Below, in pieces: positions 36,509-47,900 of a stretch of DNA of 64,000 bases. The position numbers were made by a program, and so were the translations under genes. The stretch comes from Trichormus variabilis 0441 (GTDB lineage: Bacteria > Cyanobacteriota > Cyanobacteriia > Cyanobacteriales > Nostocaceae): the NCBI RefSeq assembly GCF_009856605.1, contig NZ_CP047242.1:5336501-5400500 (forward strand), written 5' to 3'. The notes beneath the pieces were generated by a model. That model did no database searches, was not told the origin of the DNA, and worked only from the letters and a program-made list of their open reading frames with translations. How positions within the stretch are numbered: the stretch's first letter is position 1; every line of letters begins with the position of its first letter.

Positions 36509-36703
36509 TCAGGCAGTTAGATTTTGCTGCCCTAACTGCACATCGAAAATCAGTCTAAAACTGACACTGGGAATGAGTCGGCGCAAAACTTGTAGATGAG
36601 CTTCGGCATCGCTGCGGCGGCGAAAACGAGCGACAATACGGTTCTGCATATTCGGTAACAGCCCGACTATACACCAAGGATTGAGTTTTTCTAAGTAAGT
36701 CAT
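36509..36703 (-). CDS. Small conserved cyanobacterial protein
   Basis: The protein has 64 residues, with NPWCIVGLLPNMQNRIVARF and RRSDAEAHLQVLRRLIP. I recognise this as a short cyanobacterial protein family without known function. GGAGGACTCT before the ATG is a strong ribosome site. A GCCAGCC/GGCTGGC hairpin followed by TTTT lies about 45 bases upstream (36743-36768). Confidence 0.7.
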   Translation of the reverse strand: MTYLEKLNPWCIVGLLPNMQNRIVARFRRRSDAEAHLQVLRRLIPSVSFRLIFDVQLGQQNLTA

Positions 36704-36737
36704 AGAGTCCTCCTGGTAATATCTGCAATTTCCAAGA

Positions 36738-36768
36738 CAAAAGCCAGCCTACTGTGAAGGTGGCTGGC
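36738..36768 (-). promoter_or_regulatory. Leader hairpin before the 64-residue gene
   Basis: On the minus strand GCCAGCC pairs with GGCTGGC across 12 bases and is followed by TTTTG. The 11-mer CAAAAGCCAGC (plus strand 36738-36748) also occurs in the leader of the gene at 37721. It may be an attenuator-like element or the terminator of the preceding transcript. Confidence 0.45.
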
Positions 36769-36834
36769 AAGAAATATCATTTTGATATTTTGATATTGCA
36801 ATTAAATGCCGTAGGGGCAGGTTGACAAATAACC

Positions 36835-37167
36835 TCATTTATCCTCAAAGATATCTATGAACCCGTCTCTACTTTCGTCTGGGAAACACAGGTTCTGCAA
36901 TAGTTCTTGGGGAATCTCCTCAAAGTGTTCCAGTAGAAAGTTCATCAGTGCAAGGTGGCGTAAATCGGCTGGCATAGGACGGCGGTAGTTTTTACCTCTA
37001 GCAAACCAGCGTCGCACGGTGGACAGAGAGCGATCGCAAATCTGCGCCATTTCTTCGTGGTTCACCTGCCATTTGGTGTAAAACTGTTTGGGAGTCATAC
37101 CCAATTGGCAATAAATGTACAGTTGTATCAAATCTTGCTCTCGCTGTTGGAGTGGATGAGGATTCAT
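36835..37167 (-). CDS. Small HTH protein
   Basis: The protein has 110 residues from the ATG that overlaps the upstream stop (TAATG at 37169-37165); a longer open frame to 37287 is rejected because it overlaps the neighbour. It contains a helix-turn-helix (WQVNHEEMAQICDRSLSTVR, then RWFARGKNYRRPMPADLRHL). It is a probable DNA-binding regulator, translationally coupled to the 184-residue protein. Confidence 0.7.
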   Translation of the reverse strand: MNPHPLQQREQDLIQLYIYCQLGMTPKQFYTKWQVNHEEMAQICDRSLSTVRRWFARGKNYRRPMPADLRHLALMNFLLEHFEEIPQELLQNLCFPDESRDGFIDIFEDK

Positions 37168-37721
37168 TAGTGTGTCTCCTCGTCCATTGGTTCTAAATCT
37201 TCTTCCCAAGCAATATCCGCCGACGTCCAAGCGGCACTGGGGCAATCTTTGTTTAACCAAATCAGGTAGCACCAACTCCAGCAGCAACTGTGGGAAGCAA
37301 AGCTATAAAATCGACCAATGACAATACCCCAGTCAGTATCGCTTTCATTACCAAGCCAACGCAAGCGATCGCCATATAAAAATCTGGGTGTTTTGGCTAC
37401 ATCAGGAAAGTTGGCGGGAAGTTCAATAGATGTGTCTGGGTATTTCAGGTTAATCAAACCTGGGACTATATCTTGGTGATTGTGCCGGATGAGATGGAGA
37501 TAAGCAGCAATCAATTTACCATTGATGCTGTGAGTTAACTGAGAAATCAGAATTGCTGCTAGAGTTTCTAGTTCTTGCTGCTGGAGTTGTATCCAGGTGC
37601 TATCAAAGTCTGCGTCAGAGTAGTTTTTGAGCTTGGCTAGTAATTCGGTGATGCCGAAATCATCTAAAGCTTGTTGATAAGCTCGGTGTTCATCTGTTTT
37701 ATAGCGAACAGGGTTTAACAT
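37167..37721 (-). CDS. Unknown cyanobacterial protein coupled to the HTH gene
   Basis: The protein has 184 residues. The N-terminal half is helical (YQQALDDFGITELLAKLKNY); the C-terminal half is beta-rich with FLYGDRLRWLGNESDTDWGI and a Trp/Cys-rich patch (HSCCWSWCYLIW), perhaps a small SH3-like barrel. I do not know a function. The AGGAG ribosome site and leader hairpin lie upstream; the TAA shares a base with the next ATG. Confidence 0.65.
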   Translation of the reverse strand: MLNPVRYKTDEHRAYQQALDDFGITELLAKLKNYSDADFDSTWIQLQQQELETLAAILISQLTHSINGKLIAAYLHLIRHNHQDIVPGLINLKYPDTSIELPANFPDVAKTPRFLYGDRLRWLGNESDTDWGIVIGRFYSFASHSCCWSWCYLIWLNKDCPSAAWTSADIAWEEDLEPMDEETH

Positions 37722-37747
37722 TGTATATGACTCCTGAATAGAGGGGC

Positions 37748-37791
37748 CAAAAGCCAGCGTCAGCCGTCGGAAAGTTGAGTGCTGGCTTTTG
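37748..37791 (-). promoter_or_regulatory. 11-bp inverted repeat in the divergent leader
   Basis: CAAAAGCCAGC (37748-37758) and its perfect complement GCTGGCTTTTG (37781-37791) flank 22 bases. They lie 27-70 bp upstream of the 184-residue gene's start and about 100 bp from the divergent RHH gene. The same 11-mer precedes the 64-residue gene. It is a hairpin leader or an operator. Confidence 0.5.
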
Positions 37792-37892
37792 ACTTATCAG
37801 TAATTATACATAAATACTATGTACTTTTATGTTAATTTATGCGTTTTAGTGTATTTAATATAAAAAGACACAAGATAGCTTATGATAGTGAT

Positions 37893-38054
37893 ATGGGAAA
37901 AGTAACTGTAACTATTTACATGGAAGAAACAGACAAAGAAGCCCTGCAACAATTGGCTGATGCAGAGGAGCGTTCTTTGTCTCAAATGGCGGTGTTAATT
38001 TTGAAACGAGCGATTAAACAGGCTCAGAATGATGGGACTATTACACCCAAATAA
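37893..38054 (+). CDS. Ribbon-helix-helix (CopG-like) protein
   Basis: The protein has 53 residues from ATG 37893; the frame is open back to 37839. The strand VTVTIYMEETDKEAL, followed by LADAEERSLSQMAVLILKRA, is the β-α-α pattern of small RHH repressors and antitoxins. No toxin gene follows. It is divergent from the minus-strand cluster, so it may regulate it. Confidence 0.7.
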   Translation: MGKVTVTIYMEETDKEALQQLADAEERSLSQMAVLILKRAIKQAQNDGTITPK

Positions 38055-38117
38055 TTTGTAATTGGTTGAAGAGGCGATCGCTTCTCTACAAAACCTACCC
38101 CGCATTTTTCACAAGCA

Positions 38118-38167
38118 GTAGGGGCGGGTTAACCAAGATAGTGGTGAATGAGTAAACCCGCCCCTAC
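38118..38167. repeat. Palindromic GTAGGGGCGGGTT element, copy 1
   Basis: GTAGGGGCGGGTT (38118-38130) and its complement AACCCGCCCCTAC (38155-38167) flank 24 bases. Copy 2 is at 49305-49366. Interspersed palindromes of this type are frequent in Nostoc genomes. A half copy without partner is near 36811. Confidence 0.65.
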
Positions 38168-38190
38168 AATCTTTAGACTCCATCATCGGC

Positions 38191-38268
38191 GATCGCTTCT
38201 CAGTTAGGAGAATGCTTAGGAAACTCTAGCATGGGCAAGATCGCTTCTAAGTTAGGAGAATGCTTAGG
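38191..38268 (+). repeat. 30-bp tandem direct repeat
   Basis: Two 30-base copies starting GATCGCTTCT and ending GAATGCTTAGG lie at 38191-38220 and 38239-38268 with one mismatch and an 18-base spacer. They are non-coding and look like a local duplication. Confidence 0.6.
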
Positions 38269-38972
38269 CATCACTTCACAAGCTAATAGAGAGTGTTGAT
38301 GTATCCCAAAGAAGGTATACACCACCACAAGTTAGCCTATTTAATTGTGAAAGTTATGAGTAGCGACTGCCTAATTGCTTGCATTTTATAGAAAACATAA
38401 GGTAAAAGCTGCCATTATTAATTGTTAATTAGAGAAAAAATACTTATATTTTTCCTTTATCAAAAATATAAATTTTACGTAAAAATACTAAGTCGAGTTT
38501 GAAAACAGTGATATTATCTGATGAAGTGAGCTTTAGCTGTTTTATAGGTATATTTGAGACGGTTATTTTGTTAATGACCGTATATTTTTGTGTCTAATTT
38601 CACTTATGTCTGTAGATTTTGAGTTCCCTATTCAGTGCATTAATTTGGCTATTTCAACTTACAAAAAGCTAGTTAATCTGCATAAAGTTAATAACATCGT
38701 ATTTGTTAACTTTTAAGATTCAAAAGCAAAGAAAGTTGAGGCGTTTGGTATTGCGATCGCCCCAAAAAATCTCAATCCGACAATTCTAAATTCATACTTC
38801 TAAAAACATCCTAACATTGTCTCTAGATTAAAATGTAGTTTTATCAATAGTTTGATAGCTATAGCGAATTGGATAATTAAACTTTAATTAACTTCTAGTT
38901 AATGGATGTATCTATTATTTATTAACTACAAAATTAATTGTAAAAATAAATTAAATATAGGAATTTAAGATA

Positions 38973-41900
38973 ATGAATCAACTACAATCAGGAAATTTTA
39001 AACAGCGATTAATCAATGAATGGCAACAGGCAATATCAAATTTATCAAGCGAACAATTAAATCAGATATCTCAGCTGTCAAGAGAAGATATTAAAAATAT
39101 CTCAGAGGAAGAAGATGTAAGAATTACAAATGAAGCTTACCCAGACAATACTCAACATCCATATTTCCTAGAAGGTGCAGACCTGATAATATCATTAAGT
39201 CCCAATTTATCTGTTGATGATATTGAATCTTTTGCTCCAGATATTGGTATAACAGGAATAGCATCTTTAGATCCATTGCTTTTTTTTAGACCAGATTTGT
39301 GGACAAATCTTGGTATACAAACAATTGTTCACGATATATTATCTCTCTATCAAATAGCTCTGGAGGAAAAAACAGGAGAATCACCAGGAATATTAGAAGC
39401 AGTTTATGAAATTGATAGTGTGGTATTATCTGCTATATTTGTACCACTAGAAGCAATATTGGATGATTTTATTTCTTTATTTGATTTTTCTGAATCACAA
39501 ACTCCAAAAATAACTTCTCCAAGCATTATTGGAGCCTCTCTTGGAGGAAAAATTGCTACTTATTTCGTCAATGATAATTTTGCTAGCCAATTATTAGCAA
39601 ATTCTATAGGTAAAACTGTTGGCAGTTGGGTTGGTTCAGCAATAGAAAATGAATTTGATTTTAATAATAAATCTCTAGAATCTCTTGCTTTACCTGATCG
39701 CTTTATTGGCAATCTTGTATCTATTTCAGTATCTTTAGGTTCTGGAGAATTATCTGAAAATATTATTGACGCATTAAAGATAGAAGATACTCTAACTCAA
39801 ATGGGAGTAGATACTCTAACTGAAGCAGTTGTTGACTATGCTTTTACTTCGATAGCCAGAGAATATTTTCCAAACTTTGCTGAAAACTATCTACAGATAA
39901 CAAGTGTTAAAGAAATTACGCGTTTAGATTTAATTAATTCTTATAAAAATGCTCTAGCGTCTTATGCTGGCTCAGAATTTTACAAAACTCTAGTTCGTTG
40001 GAATATTATAGGTGAAGGTCAATTAAATCAAGGTTCAGCTATAGGTGGTTCATTGGGTGCTGTAGCTATTCCAGGTCTTGCTAGTTGGCTTGGTTTTACT
40101 GCTTTAACAGGGCCAATCGGAATTTTTGTTGGCACAGTTGTTGGTAGCCTTATCGGAGGAGTATTTGGGGATGAAGATTTTCCTCGTGCTGCGTATGCAA
40201 TTAACATTGTTAATGGAGAGTTTGTCACTCAATTTTCTTACGAGTTAGATGATGGAAATACTGAAATAGCTCGTCAAATGGGTGAAGCTGCTAAAGAAAT
40301 TCTCAATTTCTTAGCGGAGACTGTTGGTGGTCAATTGATGACTGTTGAGAATGTTTATTATGGTCATTACAAAGAACAATTAGTTTATCAACTACAAGAT
40401 AATGCACCTGGTAGTAGTAGTTTTCGCACAAGGGTAGGTTTTAGTAATGCTCAAGCAGCGATTGAAGCAGGTGTAGTTTATCAACTTACTAAAACACAGA
40501 TTGAAGGTGGCGATCGCTACATCAAACGCCTATTTAATAATTATACTAATTCCCGCAGCAATCTAGACGATTTCAACGAGCTATTACAAATTGCTAAAGA
40601 ATATGGCACTTACCTAGATAATCCTACTTTATATCAGGAATATATTAATAAACTGGCAGCCAACTCAATTCAAGATGCAGATAAAAGAATCACAGCTTTG
40701 CAGTCTCATCCTTGGGATAGTTTTGTTCCCGCAGAACTCAATGATGATCTGATCAAAAAAGTTGCGACGAATCTTTTACCAACAACCATTATAATTTCCA
40801 TAGAAGGTAATGATTTGATTGTCAATGGTGAAAGAATTTACGGTTGGGTAAAAACACAACCAGAAAATAAAATTCAGTTTCTCCAGTTTACTGATGGTAG
40901 ACTTTACACAATTAATGTAGATAAAGATAATAAGGTTACTCTAAATCTATACACAAAAGACCCCACTATCAGAGATTTTGGTTTAGATATTTTACCTTCT
41001 CAAGTACGATTGTCTCTCAGTGGGAATAATTTAAATATTAATGGTGAGATAATTGCTAACTGGTTAACTAATAACAATAACCGTGTAGAAATTCTCCGGT
41101 TTGCTGATGGCAGTCGCTTCAAAATTGTTGTAGAGAATGGTACGGTTAAACTAGAAAATGAATTAGTCGCTAATTTTAAAACAGTGTTGGCGAAAGCGAG
41201 AGAATTTAACCTCAGTACACCACAAGTTTCAGATAATTACAAAGGTAATAATGTCACTAGAATTATCTCTGGTAACGGCGGTGTAGTTCAAGGTAATGAT
41301 AATAGCGATGACGTTTTAATTTCTTCCTCAGCCGCAGAAACTTTAAGAGGTGGCAAAGGTGATGATGTTTATCGCTATAGTCTAGGAAATGGTAAAGATA
41401 CAATTGACGATATTGGGGGAGTCGATGTTATTGAATTTGACAGTAATATTCAACTCTCTAATTTACGACTACAACAGAGTAGCAATAATTTAATCATTAG
41501 TATCATTAATCCTAGTAATCCTTCTGCACCCATTACGAATCAATTAACGATCACTAACTTCTTAACTAATAAAATTGAATTTATTCGTCTGGGGAATAAT
41601 CAAGAATACTTTTTAGACAATTCTAGTGGGCAATGGCAATTAAAAGCTACTAATAATGTACAAACTGCTACTAGCAGCAACACCACCATTCAAGGAACTA
41701 TCGGTGCTGATGTTCTCCGAGGTTTGGGTGAAAACGATACGCTTTTAGGTGGTGCTGGAAATGATACTTATTTGTACTCTTTTGGTGATGGTTTAAATAC
41801 CACAATCTATGATACAGGAGATTATGAAGGCAAAGTTAGAGATGGGGGAATAGATACTCTAGTCTTAGGAACAAACACCATCCACAGCCTAAAACTCCAA

Positions 41901-44900
41901 GATAAAGATTTAATCATCACTGTGTCTTATATTCTCCCTGGGTTTAACGCCAGTGGTGGTAATAACGAAGCACAACCTATTATTATCACAATCAAAAATT
42001 GGGTTGATGAAAACAGCAGAATTGAATTTATCCGCTTGGCTAATGGTAAAGATTTTTATCCTACTTTAGCCGCAGATGGTTCGGTTTCTTTACAAGCAGT
42101 ATTAACTCAAGGAGAGTCAACTTTAGATGTTCAGTTAGATGTACCAGATAATTATGTACTGAGTGCTTATAAATTAGCAGTCGTTGATTTATTTGGTAAT
42201 GGACTTCAGTTAATTTCTGCTCAAGATTCCTTTGCCATGTCAGATTTAGATAATGATGGTTATCTAGAACAGACAGGATGGGTATCTCCTTCTGATGGGA
42301 TATTAGTAATAGACCTAAATAATGATGGTCGGATTACTGAACTGAATGAGTTTATTTCCCTAACCACTCAACCTAATGTTACTTCTATTGCTAGTTTAAA
42401 CAGTAATGGCGATCGCTTACTCAATTCTCAAGATACCAACTTTGAAAGAATCCGAGTTTGGATTGATGCCAATGGTAATCGTAAAGTAGAATTGGGCGAA
42501 TTAGCGGCATTACATCGTTACGGTATTGACGATATTTCTCTAGCAAGTCAACAGAAAAACTTTGAAGTTGCTGGAAATCTCATCACTGCTTCAACCTATT
42601 TTACTCAGCTAGGCTACGAATTTAGAAAACGCTCTCAAATTTTTGATGTTGCTTTTGCTTATAATCCCAACGGCGTAAAGTTAGAAACATTACCCGGAGG
42701 AATTAACAAATTTAACTTTGAGAATAAACCCGACATTATCATTGCTGACGATACGGCGGGTAATTTGAATTTAACAATTGATCCCACTATTACCTACGCT
42801 GTCACTGGAGGTAAAGGAAACGATATCCTGACCATTTTAGCTAGTAGCACAACAGGGGGAATTCTCAATGGTGGTGCAGGAGACGATACCCTCACAGGTG
42901 CAGGTGGTAGCGATATTATCAACGGTGGTAAAGGAAAAGATGTCATCAAAGCTGGTGCTGGAGACGATACAATAACCGTCGATGCAGACGATATTATTAC
43001 CAGTTTAGATGGAGGAGCAGGTTTTGATATAGTCACCATTGATTTAGATTCTCGTTTACATCTGATTCTCAAAGATAGTAATAACGTCGAAGCTATTATT
43101 GGGACTAAAATTAGCAATCAAATTACTTACATTGGAGTTAAACCAGTTCTCATTTCTGGAGATTTAGGTAACGACATCCTCACGGGAGGAGAAGGAGACG
43201 ACCAAATTGAAGGAGGAGAGGGTAAAGATAAATTATATGGAAATAAAGGCAAAGACTTATTACTTGGTGGATTAGATGATGATAGCCTCTATGGAGAACA
43301 AAATGATGACCAATTATATGGACAAGAGGGAGATGATTTTCTAGATGGTGGAGATGGTAATGATATTTTAAATGGTGGGATAGGAAATGATTCTCTCAAA
43401 GGAGGTTCTGGACAAAATACTTATATCTTTGGTCGAGGTTATGGAATTGATACTATTACTCAAAATAACAATGCAGATAAAGATATTATCAGTTTCAAAG
43501 CAGGTATTAGTCCATCAGATATTACTTTTTGGCGCAGGTCAAACAATGATTCGGAAAAAAATAATCTTTACCTAGCAATTAAAAACACTCATGACCGTCT
43601 CATCATTACAGATCAGTTAGTAAATAATGCTTACGGCATAGACCAGTTTACATTTGCTGATGGCACAATCTGGACAAGAGAAAATATTCAAGCTTGGTTA
43701 CTGCAATCTACCACTGGCGACGATTACTTAGTGGGATATCAAAGTAATGATACTCTTGATGGCGGTGCAGGAAATGACTTATTGAACGGTGGTGCTGGCA
43801 ACAATACTTATGTTTTTGGTCGCGGTTATGGAATTGATACTATTGCTGAGAATTCTAACACTGGTACAGATACTCTCAGTTTCAAAGCAGGTATTAATCC
43901 ATCTGATATCACTTTTTGGCGAAAATCGAGTAGTTACCCAGAAAGCGATAATCTCTACTTAGCAATCAAAAACACTCATGACCAAATTATTATTGAAGAT
44001 CAGTTTAGAAGTGGCCCTTATGGCATAGACCAGTTTGTATTTGCCAACGGGACAATCTGGACAAGAGAAAATATTCAAACTTGGTTACTACAATCCACCA
44101 CTGACGATGATTACTTATTGGGATATCAAAGTAATGATACCCTTGATGGCGGTGCAGGAAACGACTTATTGAATGGTGGTTATGGCAACAATACTTATGT
44201 TTTTGGTCGTGGTTATGGAATTGACACTATTGTTGAAAACTACAACACTGGTACAGATACTCTCAGTTTCAAAACTGGTATTAATCCATCTGATATCACC
44301 TTCTGGCGAAAATCGAATAGTTACCCAGAAAGCGATAATCTCTACTTAGCAATCAAAAACACTCATGACCAAATTATCATTGAAGATCAGTTTAGAAGTG
44401 GCCCTTATGGCATAGACCAGTTTGTATTTGCCAACGGGACAATCTGGACAAGAGAAAATATTCAAACTTGGTTACTGCAATCTACCACTGGCGATGATTA
44501 CTTACTGGGATATCAAAGTAATGATACCCTTGATGGCGGTGCAGGAAACGACTTATTGAATGGTGGTTATGGCAACAATACTTATATCTTTGGTCGAGGC
44601 TACGCAGTTGATACTATTGTTGAAAACTATAACACTGGTACAGATACTGTCAGTTTCAAAGCAGGTATTAGTAAATCGGATGTTGTTTTCTGGCGCAAAT
44701 CTAATAGTAGTACAGAACAGGATAATCTTTATTTAGCAATCAAAAATACTAATGATCGCCTCATCATTGAAGATCAGTTTAGGAGTGGCCCTTATGGTAT
44801 AGATCAGTTTATCTTTGCCGATGGTACAACTATAACTCGGTCAGAGATAAACTCTATGTCTTTACCGAATAATCTCCCTGAAGATAATCTTGTCACTGGA

Positions 44901-47900
44901 GATGCAAATGCCAACACTTTGGAAAATGCTACAGGCAATGATACCTTAGCCGGGGGCATAGGGAATGATACATATATCTTCAAGCAAGGTTATGGTCAAG
45001 ATATCATTCAAGAAGGTTACTCTGGCTTGAATAGCTACTATGACACCGTGAAGTTTGGTGCAGGTTTAACTACCAACACAATGGAAATTGTCCGACAAGG
45101 TGATGACTTAATTTTCAAAGTTAAAGGTAGTAGCGATCGCCTGACAATTAAAGATCAGTTTAATGTATATGAAGTTTACGCAATTGAAGAGTTTCAGTTT
45201 GATAACGGTGCAACTGTTTGGACAAAAGAAAATATCAAACAACATTTATTAAAGTCTACCAATGGAAACGACTACATAGTTGGTTATTCTGAGGGAATCA
45301 ACAATGAAACTTTAGATGGTGGTTTAGGCAATGACACCTTAGCTGGTGGTTCAGGAAATGATACCTATATCTTCAAGCAAGGTTATGGTCAAGATATCAT
45401 TCAAGAAGGTTACTCTGGCTTGAATAGTTATTATGACACCGTGAAGTTTGGTGCAGGTTTAACTACCAACACAATGGAAATTATCCGACAAGGTGATGAC
45501 TTGATTTTCAAAGTCAAAGGAAGTAGCGATCGCCTAACAATTAAAGATCAGTTTAATGTATATGAAGTTTACGCAATTGAAGAGTTTCAGTTTGATAACG
45601 GTGCAACTGTTTGGACAAAAGAAAATATCAAACAACATTTATTAAAGTCTACACCTGGAGATGATTATTTAGTTGGTTATTCGTGGGGAATTAGAAACGA
45701 TATCTTAGATGGTGGCTTAGGAAATGACACTTTAGTAGGAGGTACAGGAGATGATACCTATATTTTCAAGCAAGGTTATGGTCAAGATATAATTCAAGAA
45801 GATTACTCTGGCTTGAATAGTTACTATGACACAGTTAAGTTTGGTGCAGGTTTAACCATCCAAACAATGGAAATTGTTCGAGAAGGTAATGACCTAGTTT
45901 TCAAAGTCAAAGGAAGTAGCGATCGCCTGACAATAAAAAATCAGTTTGATTATCCCTTTGAAGCAATTTCAATCGAAGAATTTCAATTTGATAACGGTGC
46001 GACTATTTGGACAAAAGAAAATATCAAACAATACTTACTAAAATCCACAAGTGCAGATGACTATATAGTTGGTTATTCCGAAGGAATTAACAATGAAACA
46101 TTAGATGGTGGTTTAGGTAATGACACCTTAGTTGGAGGTACGGGGAATGATACCTACATCTTTAAACAAGGTTATGGTCAAGATATTATTCAAGAAGGTT
46201 ACTCTGGCTTCAATAGTTACTATGACACAGTGAAGTTTGGTGCGGGATTAACTACCAACACAATGGAAATTGTTCGACAAGGTAACGACCTGATTTTCAA
46301 AGTTAAAGGTAGCAGCGATCGCCTGACAATAAAAAATCAGTTTGATTATCCCTTTGAAGCAATTTCAATCGAAGAATTCCAATTTGATAACGGTGCGACT
46401 ATTTGGACGAAAGAAGATATCAAACAATACCTATTACAGTCAACAGACGGAGATGACTATATAGTTGGTTATTCTGAAGGAATCAACAATGAAACTTTAG
46501 ATGGCGGTTTAGGGGATGACACCTTAGTAGGAGGTGCGGGAAATGATACTTACATTTTTAAACATGATTATGGTCAAGATATTATTCAAGAAGGTTACTA
46601 TGCCTTCAATAGTTACTATGACACAGTGAAGTTCGGTAGGGGATTAACTCCACAAACGATGGAAATTGTTAGACAAGGTAATGACTTGATTTTTAAGGTC
46701 AAAGACAACATTGATCAACTCACGATCAAAAATCAGTTTGATTATCCTTACGAAGTCCTTTCCGTGGAAGAATTTCAATTTGATAACGGTGCAACTATTT
46801 GGACAAAAGAAGATATTAAAAACTACCTTGCCACAACTATTAATAATGCACCCATTGTCCAAAACGCAATTATAGATCAAACAATTGGTTCCAATAGTCC
46901 CTTCAACTTCACCATTCCCATAAATACTTTCTCTGACTCAAATATAGGTGATAGCCTCAGTTATACAGCAACTAAAGCAGACGGTACTTCTCTACCTAGT
47001 TGGTTGAAATTTAATCCCATCACCCGCACCTTTACAGGCATTCCCACCGTAGGTGATGTAAGCACATTAAATATCAAAGTCGTAGCCACAGACAACAAAA
47101 GAGCAAATGTCAGTGATACATTTGCCATCAACATTCGCAACCTCACTGGTACTGCTGGCAACGATAGCATCACTGGCACATTCAATGATGATGTAATTCA
47201 AGGCTTGGGTGGCAATGACATCCTGCTTGGTTTAGCGGGGAATGACACCCTTGATGGTGGCACAGGCCAAGATACCATGACAGGAGGCTTAGACAATGAC
47301 ACCTACATTGTCGATAACAGTGCAGATAAAGTAGTCGAAAACGCTAACGAAGGAACGGATACTGTTCGCTCATCCATTAGCTACACCTTGGGCGACAATA
47401 TAGAAAACCTAGTTTTAACTGGCACTAGTAGCCTCTCAGGTACAGGTAACACACTCAACAATCTCATTACTGGTAATACTGGTGCTAACACACTTAATGG
47501 TAAAGCTGGTGATGACATCATTAATGGAGAAGGTGGTAACGATACCCTTAATGGCGAAAGTGGTAATGATACCCTCAATGGCGGTACTGGTAATGACAGT
47601 TTAGATGGTGGTGCTGGCGACGATGTAATGCTTGGTGGTGCAGGTGATGACACATACTACACCGATAGCAGTAACGACCAAATTATAGAAGTCTTCAATG
47701 AAGGAACTGATACCGTCCGTTCTGCTATCAGTTGGACGCTAGGCTACAACCTAGAAAACCTGATTCTCACAGGTAGCAATGCTATCAATGGTACTGGCAA
47801 TGCTTTGAAAAATAGTATTACTGGGAACACTGCCAATAACACTTTGTCAGGTGGCGATAATGATGACACTCTCAATGGTGATGCCGGAAATGACATCCTC

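Larger units (their letters stand above)
38055..38972. other. Long intergenic region with short repeats before the RTX gene
   Basis: There are 918 bases without a convincing gene. The left part holds a palindromic GTAGGGGCGGG element (38118-38167) and a 30-bp direct repeat (38191-38220 and 38239-38268, one mismatch). The right part is very AT-rich and probably the long leader and promoter of the RTX gene. A 36-codon frame at 38606-38716 is too weak to call. Confidence 0.5.

Noticed and set aside
36835..37287. Longer start for the HTH protein at 37287
   Set aside because: It would overlap the neighbour by 120 bases; the ATG in TAATG at 37167 gives a normal coupled start.
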